A stretch of 64,000 bases of DNA from Sulfurospirillum sp036802865. Lineage in GTDB: Bacteria; Campylobacterota; Campylobacteria; Campylobacterales; Sulfurospirillaceae. Location: assembly GCF_036802865.1 (NCBI RefSeq), contig NZ_DAIRVK010000003.1, positions 225,557-289,556 on the forward strand. Reading direction: 5' to 3'. A program made the translations under genes and the position numbers. Under the pieces are notes generated by a model, which saw nothing but the letters and a program-made list of their open reading frames with translations, had not been told where the DNA came from and did not search any database. Below, one piece after another: positions 42,884 through 52,178 of this stretch (position 1 is its first letter; each line of letters opens with the position of its first letter).

Positions 42884-43119
42884 ATGGCTTAAAATTTATT
42901 CATAAAATTCAAGAGTTGTTTGGGATCTTGTCTGTAAATGAAGAGAGTTCAAAAAAACAGACCATCAAAGAACTGCTTAAAAAACTCAAACTTAGACATA
43001 TTTTTCTTAAGAAAGAACTCAAAAATGAGACCGATATTATCAAGCGTGAAGCCATTCATGACAGCATCAAAATTATTAAAAAACAGATAAAAAAAGGCAA
43101 GGACATCTTGGATGATTAA
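42880..43119 (+). CDS. Small coiled-coil protein in the Na/Pi transporter operon
   Basis: A 79-aa Lys/Glu/Ile-rich protein, almost entirely predicted coiled coil (KELLKKLKLRHIFLKKELKN and IIKKQIKKGKDIL), without a signal peptide. I do not recognise it. The ATG overlaps the transporter stop by 4 nt and its own stop overlaps the next start by 8 nt, so three proteins are made in register. It could bind the transporter's PhoU-like tail (inference). Confidence 0.72.
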   Translation: MNGLKFIHKIQELFGILSVNEESSKKQTIKELLKKLKLRHIFLKKELKNETDIIKREAIHDSIKIIKKQIKKGKDILDD

Positions 43120-43876
43120 ACTCTTCTTTATCTTGCTTCTCTTTTTTTCGGGTTGTTCTACGACCAATCCCCAAGAGAAAATAGGTGAAGTCCTGCAATC
43201 CCATGGGGCTGCGTCCTTGCATTATGATTACAGCAAAGTTGTTGAAAATCTTATCCTTTACAAAGAAAAACTCGACCTTCGCAATCCAAAAGGTTATAGT
43301 AAAGAGACGCAAAACTACATTCAAAATGAGATGCGTACCTCAAAAAACACCATTCGCATGAAATACAATGGAGTACATCTCAAATCCTACGATGACTATT
43401 TGCGTATTGCTTTTGATAAAAACAACCCTATCCCCGATCGTAATGACTTTTTGATCATTGGACTTTATAAATTGATCTGGGAAACCTATAAAATAGGTGA
43501 AGGTCATCAAATTACGACACTCTCCTATAACCAAGAGGCGTTTAATAAACTTTACTATTACCTTGAAGTAGTGAAGTGGAAAGTTAAAACAGCTAAAGAT
43601 AAAAATGACAATTACCTTTTCCTCACGTGGCAAAACAACTGGCAAGTCGAGTTTCAAAACAGGCTTCATGCAGGAGAAAGCCCTTCTTGGGAGATGCTTG
43701 AGAATCTTGCTTTCATCAAAAATCATAAAGAGAGCATTTTGGATTCTTCTAACTTCAACTTTGAAATACTGCTCAGTCAAATCATTTTTCAAGTTAAAAA
43801 CAGTGCCAGACTCATTGGTAAAGAACCCGTTGATATAGGCATTGATGCCATGATCAGTCTGGTTTTATTTTTATAG
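43112..43876 (+). CDS. Uncharacterised lipoprotein in the Na/Pi transporter operon
   Basis: The 254-aa protein starts with a lipoprotein signal (FFILLLFFSGCSTTN, lipobox Cys at about residue 15). The rest is hydrophilic and probably helical, with no domain I recognise. Third gene of the transporter/coiled-coil/lipoprotein unit, which suggests an envelope component of that transporter system. Followed by direct repeats. Confidence 0.75.
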   Translation: MIKLFFILLLFFSGCSTTNPQEKIGEVLQSHGAASLHYDYSKVVENLILYKEKLDLRNPKGYSKETQNYIQNEMRTSKNTIRMKYNGVHLKSYDDYLRIAFDKNNPIPDRNDFLIIGLYKLIWETYKIGEGHQITTLSYNQEAFNKLYYYLEVVKWKVKTAKDKNDNYLFLTWQNNWQVEFQNRLHAGESPSWEMLENLAFIKNHKESILDSSNFNFEILLSQIIFQVKNSARLIGKEPVDIGIDAMISLVLFL

Positions 43877-43880
43877 GCGT

Positions 43881-44050
43881 TTTTTCAAAACGCTTTTACG
43901 CCACAAAGCAAAGCATTTGTGCCTACGTTACACTGGGTTACTAAAGCTTGCCAACGTTGTTGGCAGAAATAAATTTACAGGTATTTTTTCAAAACGCTTT
44001 TACGCCACAAAACAAGTATTTGTGTCTATGTTACTAGGTCTAAAGCTTGA
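43881..44050. repeat. Two tandem copies of a 65-75 bp repeat containing hairpins
   Basis: Copy 1 spans about 43881-43957 and copy 2 about 43984-44056; both begin TTTTTTCAAAACGCTTTT and go on through TACGCCACAAA, an ATTTGTG block and a GTTACT...TAAAGCTTG end. The period is about 102 bp. Each copy holds an inner CACAAA/TTTGTG stem, and the start forms GCGTTTTTTCAAAACGC in copy 1. No coding potential. It could be a repeated terminator, a small structured RNA or an intergenic repeat family. Confidence 0.6.
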
Positions 44051-44113
44051 TCTCGCTCAATCTTTTTAGTATTTTTTTTAACTATAATACACAAAATTAA
44101 CAAGGAGTCATTT

Positions 44114-44308
44114 ATGGAAATCAACAATATTCAAGTATGTAACGTCTGCTTAAGATCAAGCGATGAGAGCCAAGGTTCTGTTTTTATCAAAGCAATGAAA
44201 AACGGTGAAGAGATTCACGTGTGTACAGGATGTATCCCTCATATTATTCACGGTAGTGGTGATGTGGTTAAATCAAATGCTCAAGTAGCTTCTGAAATTC
44301 AAAAGTAA
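44114..44308 (+). CDS. Small CxxC protein (possible zinc ribbon)
   Basis: A 64-aa protein with two cysteine knuckles, VCNVC near residue 8 and VCTGC near residue 38, which together could bind one Zn. AAGGAG precedes the ATG and an intrinsic terminator follows, so it is a real, monocistronic gene. I recognise no named family and infer no function beyond likely metal binding. Confidence 0.78.
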   Translation: MEINNIQVCNVCLRSSDESQGSVFIKAMKNGEEIHVCTGCIPHIIHGSGDVVKSNAQVASEIQK

Positions 44309-44320
44309 AAAGTGTAAAAA

Positions 44321-44357
44321 AAAGGTGTTTGGCTCGAACGAGCCAAACACCTTTTTT
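44321..44357. terminator. Strong terminator after the CxxC protein gene
   Basis: A 16-bp perfect stem (AAAGGTGTTTGGCTCG / CGAGCCAAACACCTTT) with a 2-nt loop and a T6 tract; A-rich on the other side, so it may work in both directions. Confidence 0.9.
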
Positions 44358-44370
44358 AATGCAATCGTAA

Positions 44371-44403
44371 AAGAGAGGAGAATCACTTCTCCTCACCTCT
44401 CTT
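44371..44403 (-). terminator. Terminator of nifJ
   Basis: On the minus strand, GAGAGGTGAGGAGAA pairs with TTCTCCTCTC (with a small bulge) and TTTT follows, 20 nt after the nifJ stop. It faces the terminator of the convergent CxxC gene. Confidence 0.6.
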
Positions 44404-44422
44404 CTCTTTCAAACAATAAGGC

Positions 44423-47400
44423 TTATTCAGCCGCTGGTAACTCATTTGAAAAATCTGCACTTGCTAAACGGTTAAGTTGTCTCCATCTTCGTTGAGCATC
44501 TTTTTTATTGTGATCAAAAAGTGCTTGTGCATGTTCAGGATTTGACTTTTTAAGTGACGCATAACGTACTTCGTTCATCAAGAAATCATCATACAATGAC
44601 CAATCAGGCTCTTTTCCTGTAATTTTAACAGGATTTTTACCTTCTGCTTCTAAACGAGGGTCATAGGTATAAATTGGCCAGTAACCACATTTGGTAGCAA
44701 GTTCACCTTGGTTACCAGATTGTCCAAGACCGCCTTTAATACCATGTGCAATACATGGTGAGTACGCGATGATAAGAGAAACACCTGGATACGCTTCAGC
44801 TGCTTCAAATGCTTTGATGGTTTGAGCTGCAGATGCATTAGAGTTGATTTGCGCAACAAATACGTTACCGTATGTCATAGCGATATAGCCAAGATCTTTT
44901 TTCTGACTTGGTTTTCCAGCTGCTGTAAACTGAGCAATAGAACCAGCACGTGATGATTTTGAGCTTTGACCACCAGTATTTGAGTAAACCTCAGTATCAA
45001 GTACTAAAATATTTACATCTTCACCACTGGCAATAACATGATCCAATCCACCGTAACCGATGTCATATGCCCAACCGTCTCCACCAAAAATCCATTGTGA
45101 TTTTTTTGAGATGTACTGTTTTAGACTTAAAATAACATCTGCACCAGCAGCTGTTGGATTTGCTTGTAAAAGAGGTACTAAAAGATCACGAATCTCTTCA
45201 CTTTTTGCTCTATCGTCTCTAAATTCAATCCAATCTTTATAAAGCGCTGCAATAGCATTTGGAGCTTTTTCAAGCGATGAATCCATTACAGAGTGAATTC
45301 TATGACGCATTGTCTCATTTGCTACATGCATACCAAGACCAAACTCAGCATTGTCTTCAAAGAGTGAGTTTGCCCATGCTGGACCATGACCTTTATCATT
45401 TTTACGGTACGGTGTTGATGGAGCAGAACCACCATAAATTGATGAACATCCTGTTGCATTGGCAATCATCATGCTATCACCAAAGAGTCTGGTTGCTAAT
45501 GTAATATAAGGCGTTTCACCACAACCTGGGCATGCCGCATGGAACTCAAAGAGTGGTTTAGCAAATTGAGCACCCTTAACAGTATTTTTAGAAAGAATAT
45601 CATCTTTATAGGTCACTTTTTTGAAGAGGTAGTCTGCATTGACTTGCTCACCTGCTTCAATGCTCTCTTGCAATGGAACCATAACCAAAGATTTCTCTTT
45701 TGTAGGACATGCTTCCGCACAAAGATCACATCCGGTACAGTCAAGAGAAGAGACTTGGATTTTGTATTTTAGACCTTTAAGTTCTTTTCCTTTTGCTTCC
45801 AAAGCATGTGTTTTAACACCCTCAGGAGCAGCTGCAAATTCTGCATCATTGATAAGGAATGGACGAATAACGGCATGTGGACACACAAAAGCACATTGGT
45901 TACATTGAATACAATTTTCTTCAATCCATTTTGGAACCATGACGCCAACACCACGTTTTTCGTATTCAGTTGTTCCATGTTCAAACGTACCATCTTCGTA
46001 ACCCTTAAAGACAGAAACTGGCAAAGTATCGCCACGTGCTGCATTAATAGGTTTTGCAATTGCTTCAACAAATGGAGTACCTTTATAGCTTACAACGTCT
46101 TGTACTTTGACTTCATCTTTGAGATTTGCCCATGAAGGATCAACCTCAACTTTAATCAAACCATTAGCACCAACATCAATTGCTTTGTAGTTAAGCTCAA
46201 CAATTTGTTCACCTTTTTTGTGATAGGTTTTGTATGCTTGTTTTTTCATAAAAGCTTGTGCTTGTTCAAAATCAATAATCTCTGCAAGTTTAAAGAAAGC
46301 AGATTGCATAATGGTATTGCTTCGATTACCCAAACCAATATCACGCGCTAATTTTGTAGCGTTAATGATGTAAAACTTGACTTTTTTAGTCGCTAAAATA
46401 CGTTTTACTTTGTTAGGAATTCTCTTAATTGTCTCATCCGCATCCCAGATAGAGTTAAGCAAGAATGTACCATTTTCTCTGATACCATCAATAACGTCAT
46501 ATAACTCAAGGTATGCAGCCACAGAACAGGCGACAAAGTGTGGGTTAGAAACTAAGTAAGTTGAGCGAATTGGGTGTTTTCCAAAACGCAAGTGAGAACG
46601 GGTAAAACCACCTGATTTTTTGGAGTCATACGCAAAGTATGCTTGTGCATACATGTCTGTCTCATCACCGATGATTTTAATAGAACTTTTATTCGCACCA
46701 ACCGTACCATCAGCACCAAGTCCATAGAATAAGCACTCTTTTGTCTCAGGCTCACCTAAACTCATTTTTTCTTTAACGTCAAGTGATTTGAAAGTAACGT
46801 CATCAACGATACCTACGGTAAAGTCATTTTTAGGCTCCGCCAATTTTAGGTTTTCAAAAACAGCCAACATTTGTGCTGGATCAACGTCTTTTGAAGATAG
46901 ACCATAACGTCCACCTACGATGATAGGTGCATTTTTATGACCATAAAACGCTGCTCTCATATCAAGATACAATGGCTCACCAATAGATCCTGCTTCTTTT
47001 GTTCTATCTAAAACAGAGATTTTTTTAACAGATTCTGGCATAACATCCATAAGATATTTGATGCTAAACGGACGGTAAAGATGTGGTGTAACGAGACCAA
47101 CTTTTTCACCTTTACTCATTAAATAATCAATCGTTTCTTTTAAACACTCTGTCACGGAACCCATTGCTACAACAATGTGTTCTGCATCTTTTGCACCATA
47201 GTATGTGAAAGGTTTATAATCACGTCCAGTCTCTTTTGAGATCTCAGCCATATAATGCGCTACGATATCAGGTAATGCATCGTAAAATTTGTTTTGAGCT
47301 TCTCTACCTTGGAAATAAATATCATCATTTTGCGCAGTACCACGAGTCTTAGGATGCTCTGGGTTAAGAGCTTCATCACGGAAACGCTGAACAGCCTCTT

Positions 47401-47989
47401 TGTCCAATAATTTATCAAAGACAGCATAATCCATCACTTCAATTTTTTGAATTTCATGTGAGGTTCTAAAGCCATCAAAGAAGTGCATAAATGGAACTCT
47501 TCCTTTGATCGCGCATAAGTGAGCAACGCCCGCTAAGTCCATAACTTGTTGAACTGAGCCAGATGAAAGCATTGCATAGCCTGTTTGGCGTGCGGCATAA
47601 ACATCTTGGTGATCCCCAAAGATAGAAAGTGCATGAGTCGCTAATGTACGAGCACTAACATGAATAACGCTTGGTAACAACTGACCTGCCATTTTATACA
47701 TATTCGGGATTTTGAGTAATAGACCTTGAGAAGCTGTATACGTTGTGGTGAGAGCACCTGCTTGAAGTGAACCGTGTACCGTACCAGCGGCACCACCTTC
47801 ACTTTGCATTTCAACAACTTTAACAGGCATTCCAAATAAGTTTTTTTTGCCTTGACTTGCCCAAATGTCGGTAAAATCCGCCATTGGAGAAGAAGGTGTA
47901 ATTGGGTAAATACCAGCAACTTCGGTAAAGGCGTAAGATGCGTGTGCCGCAGCTTCGTTACCATCCATAGTTTTCATGACTTTAGCCAT
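44423..47989 (-). CDS. nifJ: Pyruvate:ferredoxin (flavodoxin) oxidoreductase NifJ
   Basis: The 1188-aa single-chain enzyme converts pyruvate and CoA to acetyl-CoA and CO2, reducing ferredoxin. Domain I starts MKTMDGNEAAAHASYAFTEV with the pyruvate-binding YPITPSSPMAD; two [4Fe-4S] sites are CIQCNQCAFVCPH and CTGCDLCAEACP near residues 690-760; the TPP domain has CPGCGETPY, GGDGWAYDIGYGGLDH and NTGGQSSKSS. Length is normal for the fused form (about 1,170-1,200 aa). It is the central anaerobic link from glycolysis or amino acids to acetyl-CoA. Stands alone, with about 170 nt of upstream sequence. Confidence 0.97.
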   Translation of the reverse strand: MAKVMKTMDGNEAAAHASYAFTEVAGIYPITPSSPMADFTDIWASQGKKNLFGMPVKVVEMQSEGGAAGTVHGSLQAGALTTTYTASQGLLLKIPNMYKMAGQLLPSVIHVSARTLATHALSIFGDHQDVYAARQTGYAMLSSGSVQQVMDLAGVAHLCAIKGRVPFMHFFDGFRTSHEIQKIEVMDYAVFDKLLDKEAVQRFRDEALNPEHPKTRGTAQNDDIYFQGREAQNKFYDALPDIVAHYMAEISKETGRDYKPFTYYGAKDAEHIVVAMGSVTECLKETIDYLMSKGEKVGLVTPHLYRPFSIKYLMDVMPESVKKISVLDRTKEAGSIGEPLYLDMRAAFYGHKNAPIIVGGRYGLSSKDVDPAQMLAVFENLKLAEPKNDFTVGIVDDVTFKSLDVKEKMSLGEPETKECLFYGLGADGTVGANKSSIKIIGDETDMYAQAYFAYDSKKSGGFTRSHLRFGKHPIRSTYLVSNPHFVACSVAAYLELYDVIDGIRENGTFLLNSIWDADETIKRIPNKVKRILATKKVKFYIINATKLARDIGLGNRSNTIMQSAFFKLAEIIDFEQAQAFMKKQAYKTYHKKGEQIVELNYKAIDVGANGLIKVEVDPSWANLKDEVKVQDVVSYKGTPFVEAIAKPINAARGDTLPVSVFKGYEDGTFEHGTTEYEKRGVGVMVPKWIEENCIQCNQCAFVCPHAVIRPFLINDAEFAAAPEGVKTHALEAKGKELKGLKYKIQVSSLDCTGCDLCAEACPTKEKSLVMVPLQESIEAGEQVNADYLFKKVTYKDDILSKNTVKGAQFAKPLFEFHAACPGCGETPYITLATRLFGDSMMIANATGCSSIYGGSAPSTPYRKNDKGHGPAWANSLFEDNAEFGLGMHVANETMRHRIHSVMDSSLEKAPNAIAALYKDWIEFRDDRAKSEEIRDLLVPLLQANPTAAGADVILSLKQYISKKSQWIFGGDGWAYDIGYGGLDHVIASGEDVNILVLDTEVYSNTGGQSSKSSRAGSIAQFTAAGKPSQKKDLGYIAMTYGNVFVAQINSNASAAQTIKAFEAAEAYPGVSLIIAYSPCIAHGIKGGLGQSGNQGELATKCGYWPIYTYDPRLEAEGKNPVKITGKEPDWSLYDDFLMNEVRYASLKKSNPEHAQALFDHNKKDAQRRWRQLNRLASADFSNELPAAE

Positions 47990-48163
47990 TAAATTCCCCT
48001 TAGTTTATTTTCTCATTCATTCTTTGGTTTGATGATTTTCTCATTCTACTTGGCATTCTCTTAATAACTCATAAATGAAACTTAAGAGCCTGCAATTTAA
48101 TGAAAGTTTAACCAAGCCTTACGCAAAATCATAGTCTAAAAATATGATAAAGATATAACAAAA

Positions 48164-48802
48164 CTATAGGTGTTTAGCAATCTCTTTAACAGCATCTAAT
48201 GCATCATGAACTACAAGGGAAGTGTGCTTTTCAAGCTCAAGTTTCGTACTGTAACCACACAAAACACCAATACTTTTCACCCCAGCTTCTTTCGCGCTGA
48301 TAAGATCCATAGGGGTATCGCCGACCATCCATGTCTGAATGGGATCCGCGTTAAGTGCTAAGAGCGCTTTTTGAATAGGTTCAGGGTGAGGTTTAGGATG
48401 CGTAACACTCTCTCTCCCAATAAGCACCTTGAAGTGGTGCATCACACCTAAATGTTCTAAAAGTTCTTCTGAATACTGCGCTGTTTTAGTGGTTACAACA
48501 CCTAATGTTGCAATTTTAGAAGCGTGTTTAATGGCTTCAAATGCAAGAGGCAAAAGCGTCGTTTTTTTGCGAGAAATAAGTCTGTAATGCCCTTTATAAG
48601 CATTAACATAATCATTGGCTTCTAAGGCATCAATTCCAAGCATCATAAACATTTTATCCAAAGGATGTCCGATAAGCTTTTTAATCTGCTCATTCTCTGG
48701 TACAAAGCGTCCAAATGTCTCATACGCTACACCAAAACTCTCTAAAATTGCATCGGTCGAATCAATCAACGTACCGTCTAAATCAAATAAAATTGTCTTC
48801 AT
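48164..48802 (-). CDS. HAD-family phosphatase (phosphoglycolate phosphatase/Gph-like)
   Basis: I start it at the ATG of MKTILFDLDGTL (SD AAGGGTG), giving 212 aa; the longer frame adds 16 residues of non-coding character. HAD motifs are FDLDGTLIDST (nucleophile Asp plus acid/base Asp), VVTTKT (motif II), the Lys in THPKPHPEPIQ and WMVGDTPMDL (motif IV). The helical cap lies between. Gph or PpaX-like phosphatases detoxify phosphoglycolate or pyrophosphate; the true substrate cannot be told. Confidence 0.87.
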   Translation of the reverse strand: MKTILFDLDGTLIDSTDAILESFGVAYETFGRFVPENEQIKKLIGHPLDKMFMMLGIDALEANDYVNAYKGHYRLISRKKTTLLPLAFEAIKHASKIATLGVVTTKTAQYSEELLEHLGVMHHFKVLIGRESVTHPKPHPEPIQKALLALNADPIQTWMVGDTPMDLISAKEAGVKSIGVLCGYSTKLELEKHTSLVVHDALDAVKEIAKHL

Positions 48803-48821
48803 CTTCACCCTTAATATTGCT

Positions 48822-48833
48822 TTTACTTGTAAA
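48822..48833. repeat. Variant palindrome TTTACTTGTAAA upstream of the HAD gene
   Basis: One base from the recurring palindrome and no longer a perfect one. It lies 20 nt before the HAD start, between divergent genes. A degenerate member at best. Confidence 0.3.
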
Positions 48834-48916
48834 GTATTATTATAACCCAAACTACTAGTAAAACAAAAAGCTTTATTGTTTTACCAGCAGTTTATTTGAA
48901 TTTATGGAGGTTTAGA

Positions 48917-50422
48917 ATGGGCGCTTTTTTAAAACAGTATGGCTTGTTTGTATCGTTGATAATTTTATGTATTATCATTTCATTGCCAACACCGGAGGGA
49001 CTAACCATAGCAGGGCATAGAATGCTAGGTCTTTTAGTTTTCTCTGTTATTCTTTGGATGACTGAATGTACTTCTTATCCAGTGAGTGCAGCGATCATCA
49101 TAACATTGATGGTATTGCTTCTTGGTTTTGCACCAGACATGGCACAACCAGACAAATTTATTGGCACATCGAAAGCATTGACCATGTCACTAGGTGGATT
49201 TTCAAATACGGCTTGGGCATTGGTTGGAGCAGCACTTGTTATTTCTATCGCCATGATGAAAACAGGACTTGATAAAAGAATTGCTCTTAATATCCTCTCT
49301 ATAGTTGGAGCCAAAACAAATCGCATTTTAATTGGTATCATTTTGACAGGGTGTATACTTAGTTTTTTTGTACCATCAACAACGGCTAGAGTTGCCTGTA
49401 TGGTACCGATTGTTATGGGTGTCATTTCAGCGTTTGGTATAGAAAAACGCACCAAATTTGCAGCCATTTTAATGATAGCTATTGCGCAAGCTGATAGCAT
49501 TTGGAATGTGGGCGTCAAAACGGCCGCTGCACAAAATATGATTGCAACGAACTTCATTAAACAGATTTTAGGACATGACATTAGTTGGGGTGAATGGTTT
49601 ATTGCAGCTCTACCTTTTTCAGTTTTGATGTCTATTGCACTCTATTTTGTTCTTCTAAAAATCATGCCTCCTGAAGTCAAAGAGATTGAAGGTGGAAAAG
49701 CCGTTATTAAAAAAGAGCTGGAAGCTTTAGGAAAAATTACAGCACAAGAGATCAAACTTGTTGTCATTTCTGTATTTCTCTTGCTCTTTTGGGTGTTGGA
49801 GCAGAAAACTTTTGGTGATTTTGGGATAAAAGGTGATTTGGCAAAGACTTTAATTCATCGTTTTGACACTTCATCTATTACTGTTGTCGCTGTTACTTTG
49901 ATGTTTTTACCTAAAATCGACATCTTAACATGGGAAGATGCAAGTAAAAAAATGGCTTGGGGAACGCTTTTTTTGTTTGGAGTTGGTATCAGTTTAGGAA
50001 GTGCTATCATAACAACAAAAGCGGGTGTTTGGCTAGCAAAGTCCATAGTCCCATTCTTTGGACTTTCATACTCTTCTGCATTTATGATACTTGCTATTTT
50101 GGCACTTTTTTTGATCATTATTCATTTAGGTTTTGCATCAGCAACAGCTTTGGCAGCTGCCATGATTCCTATTATTATATCAATGCTACAAGAAGTTAAA
50201 ACACCAGGACTCAATATAATTGGTATGACCATGATTTTACAATATGTTATTAGTTTTGGTTTTATTTTACCTGTCAATGCTCCACAAAATATGATAGCCT
50301 ATGGAACCGATACATTTACGGTAAAAGAGTTTATTAAGACGGGTATTCCACTTACGATTATAGCGTATGGCTTGATCTTGTTGCTCGCTGCAACGTATTG
50401 GAAATGGATAGGACTTGTTTGA
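48917..50422 (+). CDS. SLC13/DASS family anion transporter
   Basis: The ATG at 48917 has GGAGG upstream and gives 501 aa; the frame opens earlier only at a TTG. About 12 hydrophobic segments. The DASS features are a Ser-Thr-rich hairpin (FFVPSTTARVACMVPIVMG) and the second one (HLGFASATALAAAMIPI), with LPVNAPQNMIAYG matching the SNT-type substrate/Na+ site. Substrate would be a di- or tricarboxylate such as succinate or citrate, or sulfate; dicarboxylate is most likely in this group. Confidence 0.88.
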   Translation: MGAFLKQYGLFVSLIILCIIISLPTPEGLTIAGHRMLGLLVFSVILWMTECTSYPVSAAIIITLMVLLLGFAPDMAQPDKFIGTSKALTMSLGGFSNTAWALVGAALVISIAMMKTGLDKRIALNILSIVGAKTNRILIGIILTGCILSFFVPSTTARVACMVPIVMGVISAFGIEKRTKFAAILMIAIAQADSIWNVGVKTAAAQNMIATNFIKQILGHDISWGEWFIAALPFSVLMSIALYFVLLKIMPPEVKEIEGGKAVIKKELEALGKITAQEIKLVVISVFLLLFWVLEQKTFGDFGIKGDLAKTLIHRFDTSSITVVAVTLMFLPKIDILTWEDASKKMAWGTLFLFGVGISLGSAIITTKAGVWLAKSIVPFFGLSYSSAFMILAILALFLIIIHLGFASATALAAAMIPIIISMLQEVKTPGLNIIGMTMILQYVISFGFILPVNAPQNMIAYGTDTFTVKEFIKTGIPLTIIAYGLILLLAATYWKWIGLV

Positions 50423-50462
50423 TAGACAAGAGATGGTTTTTAAAATTGTTACAAAAATCTAA

Positions 50463-50506
50463 AAGATCTACCAACCACAAAATTTTTATACGTGTTGGTA
50501 GATCTT
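50463..50506 (+). terminator. Terminator-like hairpin after the SLC13 gene
   Basis: AAGATCTACCAAC and GTTGGTAGATCTT make a 13-bp perfect stem with an 18-nt loop, followed by GTTGTTTT. It separates the transporter gene from the DUF4197 gene. Confidence 0.7.
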
Positions 50507-50552
50507 GTTGTTTTCAAAACAATAGACTTTCAGAGCATTATAAAGGAGAAAT

Positions 50553-51356
50553 ATGTTATCCAAAAAACTGATTCTTTTGGCACCACTTTTACTGTGTGCC
50601 GCCAACTGGCAAGATGCTGTCAATACAGCAATCAACGAGACATCAACCCCTAAAACAACCTCACAAGCGGGAGCGAATACCTCGCAAAGCAGTGCAACTT
50701 CAGGCATCAAAGAAGCCCTGAGTCTTGGTGCCCAACAAGCCGTTTCTCTTCTTGGCAAAGAAGGAGGATTTCTCAACAACAGTGCTGTGAAAATTCCACT
50801 CCCCGCATCTATGAAACCTGTAGCAACCGCTGCTGAAAAATTGGGTGGAAAAAGTTACGTGGATGATTTTGTTAAAACTATGAACAGTGCGGCAAGTAAA
50901 TCCGTACCAAAAACAGCTTCTATTTTGAGTGATACCATCTCAGCGATGAGTGTTGAAGATGCGAATGCTATCGTCAAGGGTAGTAATACTGCCGCAACAG
51001 ATTATTTCAAAACAAAAGCTGGAACGAAATTGCTCAGTGCCATTATGCCGATTATCAAAGAGAGTATGAGTGAAAGTCAAGTCATGAGTTCTTACCAGAG
51101 CCTTAAAGGTTTTACAGGTGGAAGTAGTGCCACATCAGGACTTTCCAATAACGCAATGGTTGGACAAGCGTCATCTATTGCAAAAGGATTTGGAATGGGA
51201 GATGCCGTTCCGAGTGGAGATGAAAATATTGAAGATTATATTGGTCGCAAGACGCTTGATGGACTTTTTTATATGATAGCAGAAAAAGAAAAAGCCCTTC
51301 GCAGCAACCCACTTGCTAGTGGAAGCTCCATTATTCAACAGGTATTTGGAAAGTAG
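50553..51356 (+). CDS. DUF4197 family secreted protein
   Basis: The 267-aa protein has a signal peptide (LSKKLILLAPLLLCAAN) and the DUF4197 core: GIKEALSLGAQQAVSLL, VKIPLPASMKPVATA, FVKTMNSAASKSVPKTA and MSVEDANAIVKGSNTAATDYF. Members are periplasmic or outer-membrane associated with no known function. AAAGGAG precedes the start. It converges on the mscS-like gene with 3 nt between them. Confidence 0.9.
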   Translation: MLSKKLILLAPLLLCAANWQDAVNTAINETSTPKTTSQAGANTSQSSATSGIKEALSLGAQQAVSLLGKEGGFLNNSAVKIPLPASMKPVATAAEKLGGKSYVDDFVKTMNSAASKSVPKTASILSDTISAMSVEDANAIVKGSNTAATDYFKTKAGTKLLSAIMPIIKESMSESQVMSSYQSLKGFTGGSSATSGLSNNAMVGQASSIAKGFGMGDAVPSGDENIEDYIGRKTLDGLFYMIAEKEKALRSNPLASGSSIIQQVFGK

Positions 51357-51359
51357 TAA

Positions 51360-52166
51360 TTAAGACTCGGACAAAGGAGGATGAGGAATACTTATCCTCT
51401 TTTCATCAAACGCAAGCTTCACTTTCTCTGTCATAGAAAAACTCACCGTTGCAGTGTCTTCATTTTTCACCCAAAAACGTACCACAAGTTTTACACTCGT
51501 TTGTGCTAATTCGCTTACGGCAACAAACGGAGCAGGTTCATTTAGGACTTTTGACTCTTTATCAACAATCTCTTGCAATGTCTCTTTTGCCAAACGAAGG
51601 TCATCTTCATAACCAATATTAAAGGTCAAATCAACACGAGAGGTAGGTTTTGCGGAAAAATTGATGATATTTTTACCAATGACAGCAGAATTGGGGATGA
51701 TAATTTGTTTATTATCACCTGTTTTAAGAACGACACTGAAAAGATTCAACTCTTCAACCGTGCCATTTTCTCCTGCAACTTGTACAGAATGACCAATTTT
51801 AAAAGGACGGAAAAATACGAGTAAAATGCCAGCACCGACATTAGAAAGAGTACCTTGAAGCGCTAAGCCAATCGCAAGTCCTGCAGTACCAAGAACGGCT
51901 AGAAAAGAGGTGGTGTTAATGCCTAAATTGCTTAAAGCCGCTAGGATTATCACCACCAAAAGACCAAAATAAATTACATTGGAAAAAAAGCTGGTAATGG
52001 TTTCATCAATTTTTGACTTGCGCATTCCTTTAACAACAATCGCTGTTAAAAGAGCGGCTATTTTCTTACCAATAAAAAAAATCAGTAAAGAAGCAAGTAC
52101 TTTCATCCCGTAAAGAGTGACAAAATTGACAATAACAGTCCAGCTTAAATCCATATGTAAATTCAT
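51360..52166 (-). CDS. MscS-type small-conductance mechanosensitive channel
   Basis: At 268 aa it is close to E. coli MscS (286 aa). Three membrane helices: about residues 10-30, 55-78 and the pore helix GTAGLAIGLALQGTLSNVGAGILL with the Gly/Ala packing pattern. Then the beta domain (FFRPFKIGHSVQVAGENGTVEE) and the C-terminal cage (KPTSRVDLTFNIGYEDDL). It releases solutes on osmotic down-shock. It starts 12 nt after the ompA-like stop, so it may be read through from there. Confidence 0.93.
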   Translation of the reverse strand: MNLHMDLSWTVIVNFVTLYGMKVLASLLIFFIGKKIAALLTAIVVKGMRKSKIDETITSFFSNVIYFGLLVVIILAALSNLGINTTSFLAVLGTAGLAIGLALQGTLSNVGAGILLVFFRPFKIGHSVQVAGENGTVEELNLFSVVLKTGDNKQIIIPNSAVIGKNIINFSAKPTSRVDLTFNIGYEDDLRLAKETLQEIVDKESKVLNEPAPFVAVSELAQTSVKLVVRFWVKNEDTATVSFSMTEKVKLAFDEKRISIPHPPLSES

Positions 52167-52178
52167 TATAATCCTAAA

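Noticed and set aside
43881..44050. CRISPR array
   Set aside because: Only two repeat copies of about 70 bp with imperfect identity and no regular spacers; no cas genes in the window.
45806..46135. 109-aa open frame antisense to nifJ
   Set aside because: Overlaps the iron-sulfur region of nifJ on the opposite strand; the Cys content mirrors the ferredoxin codons.
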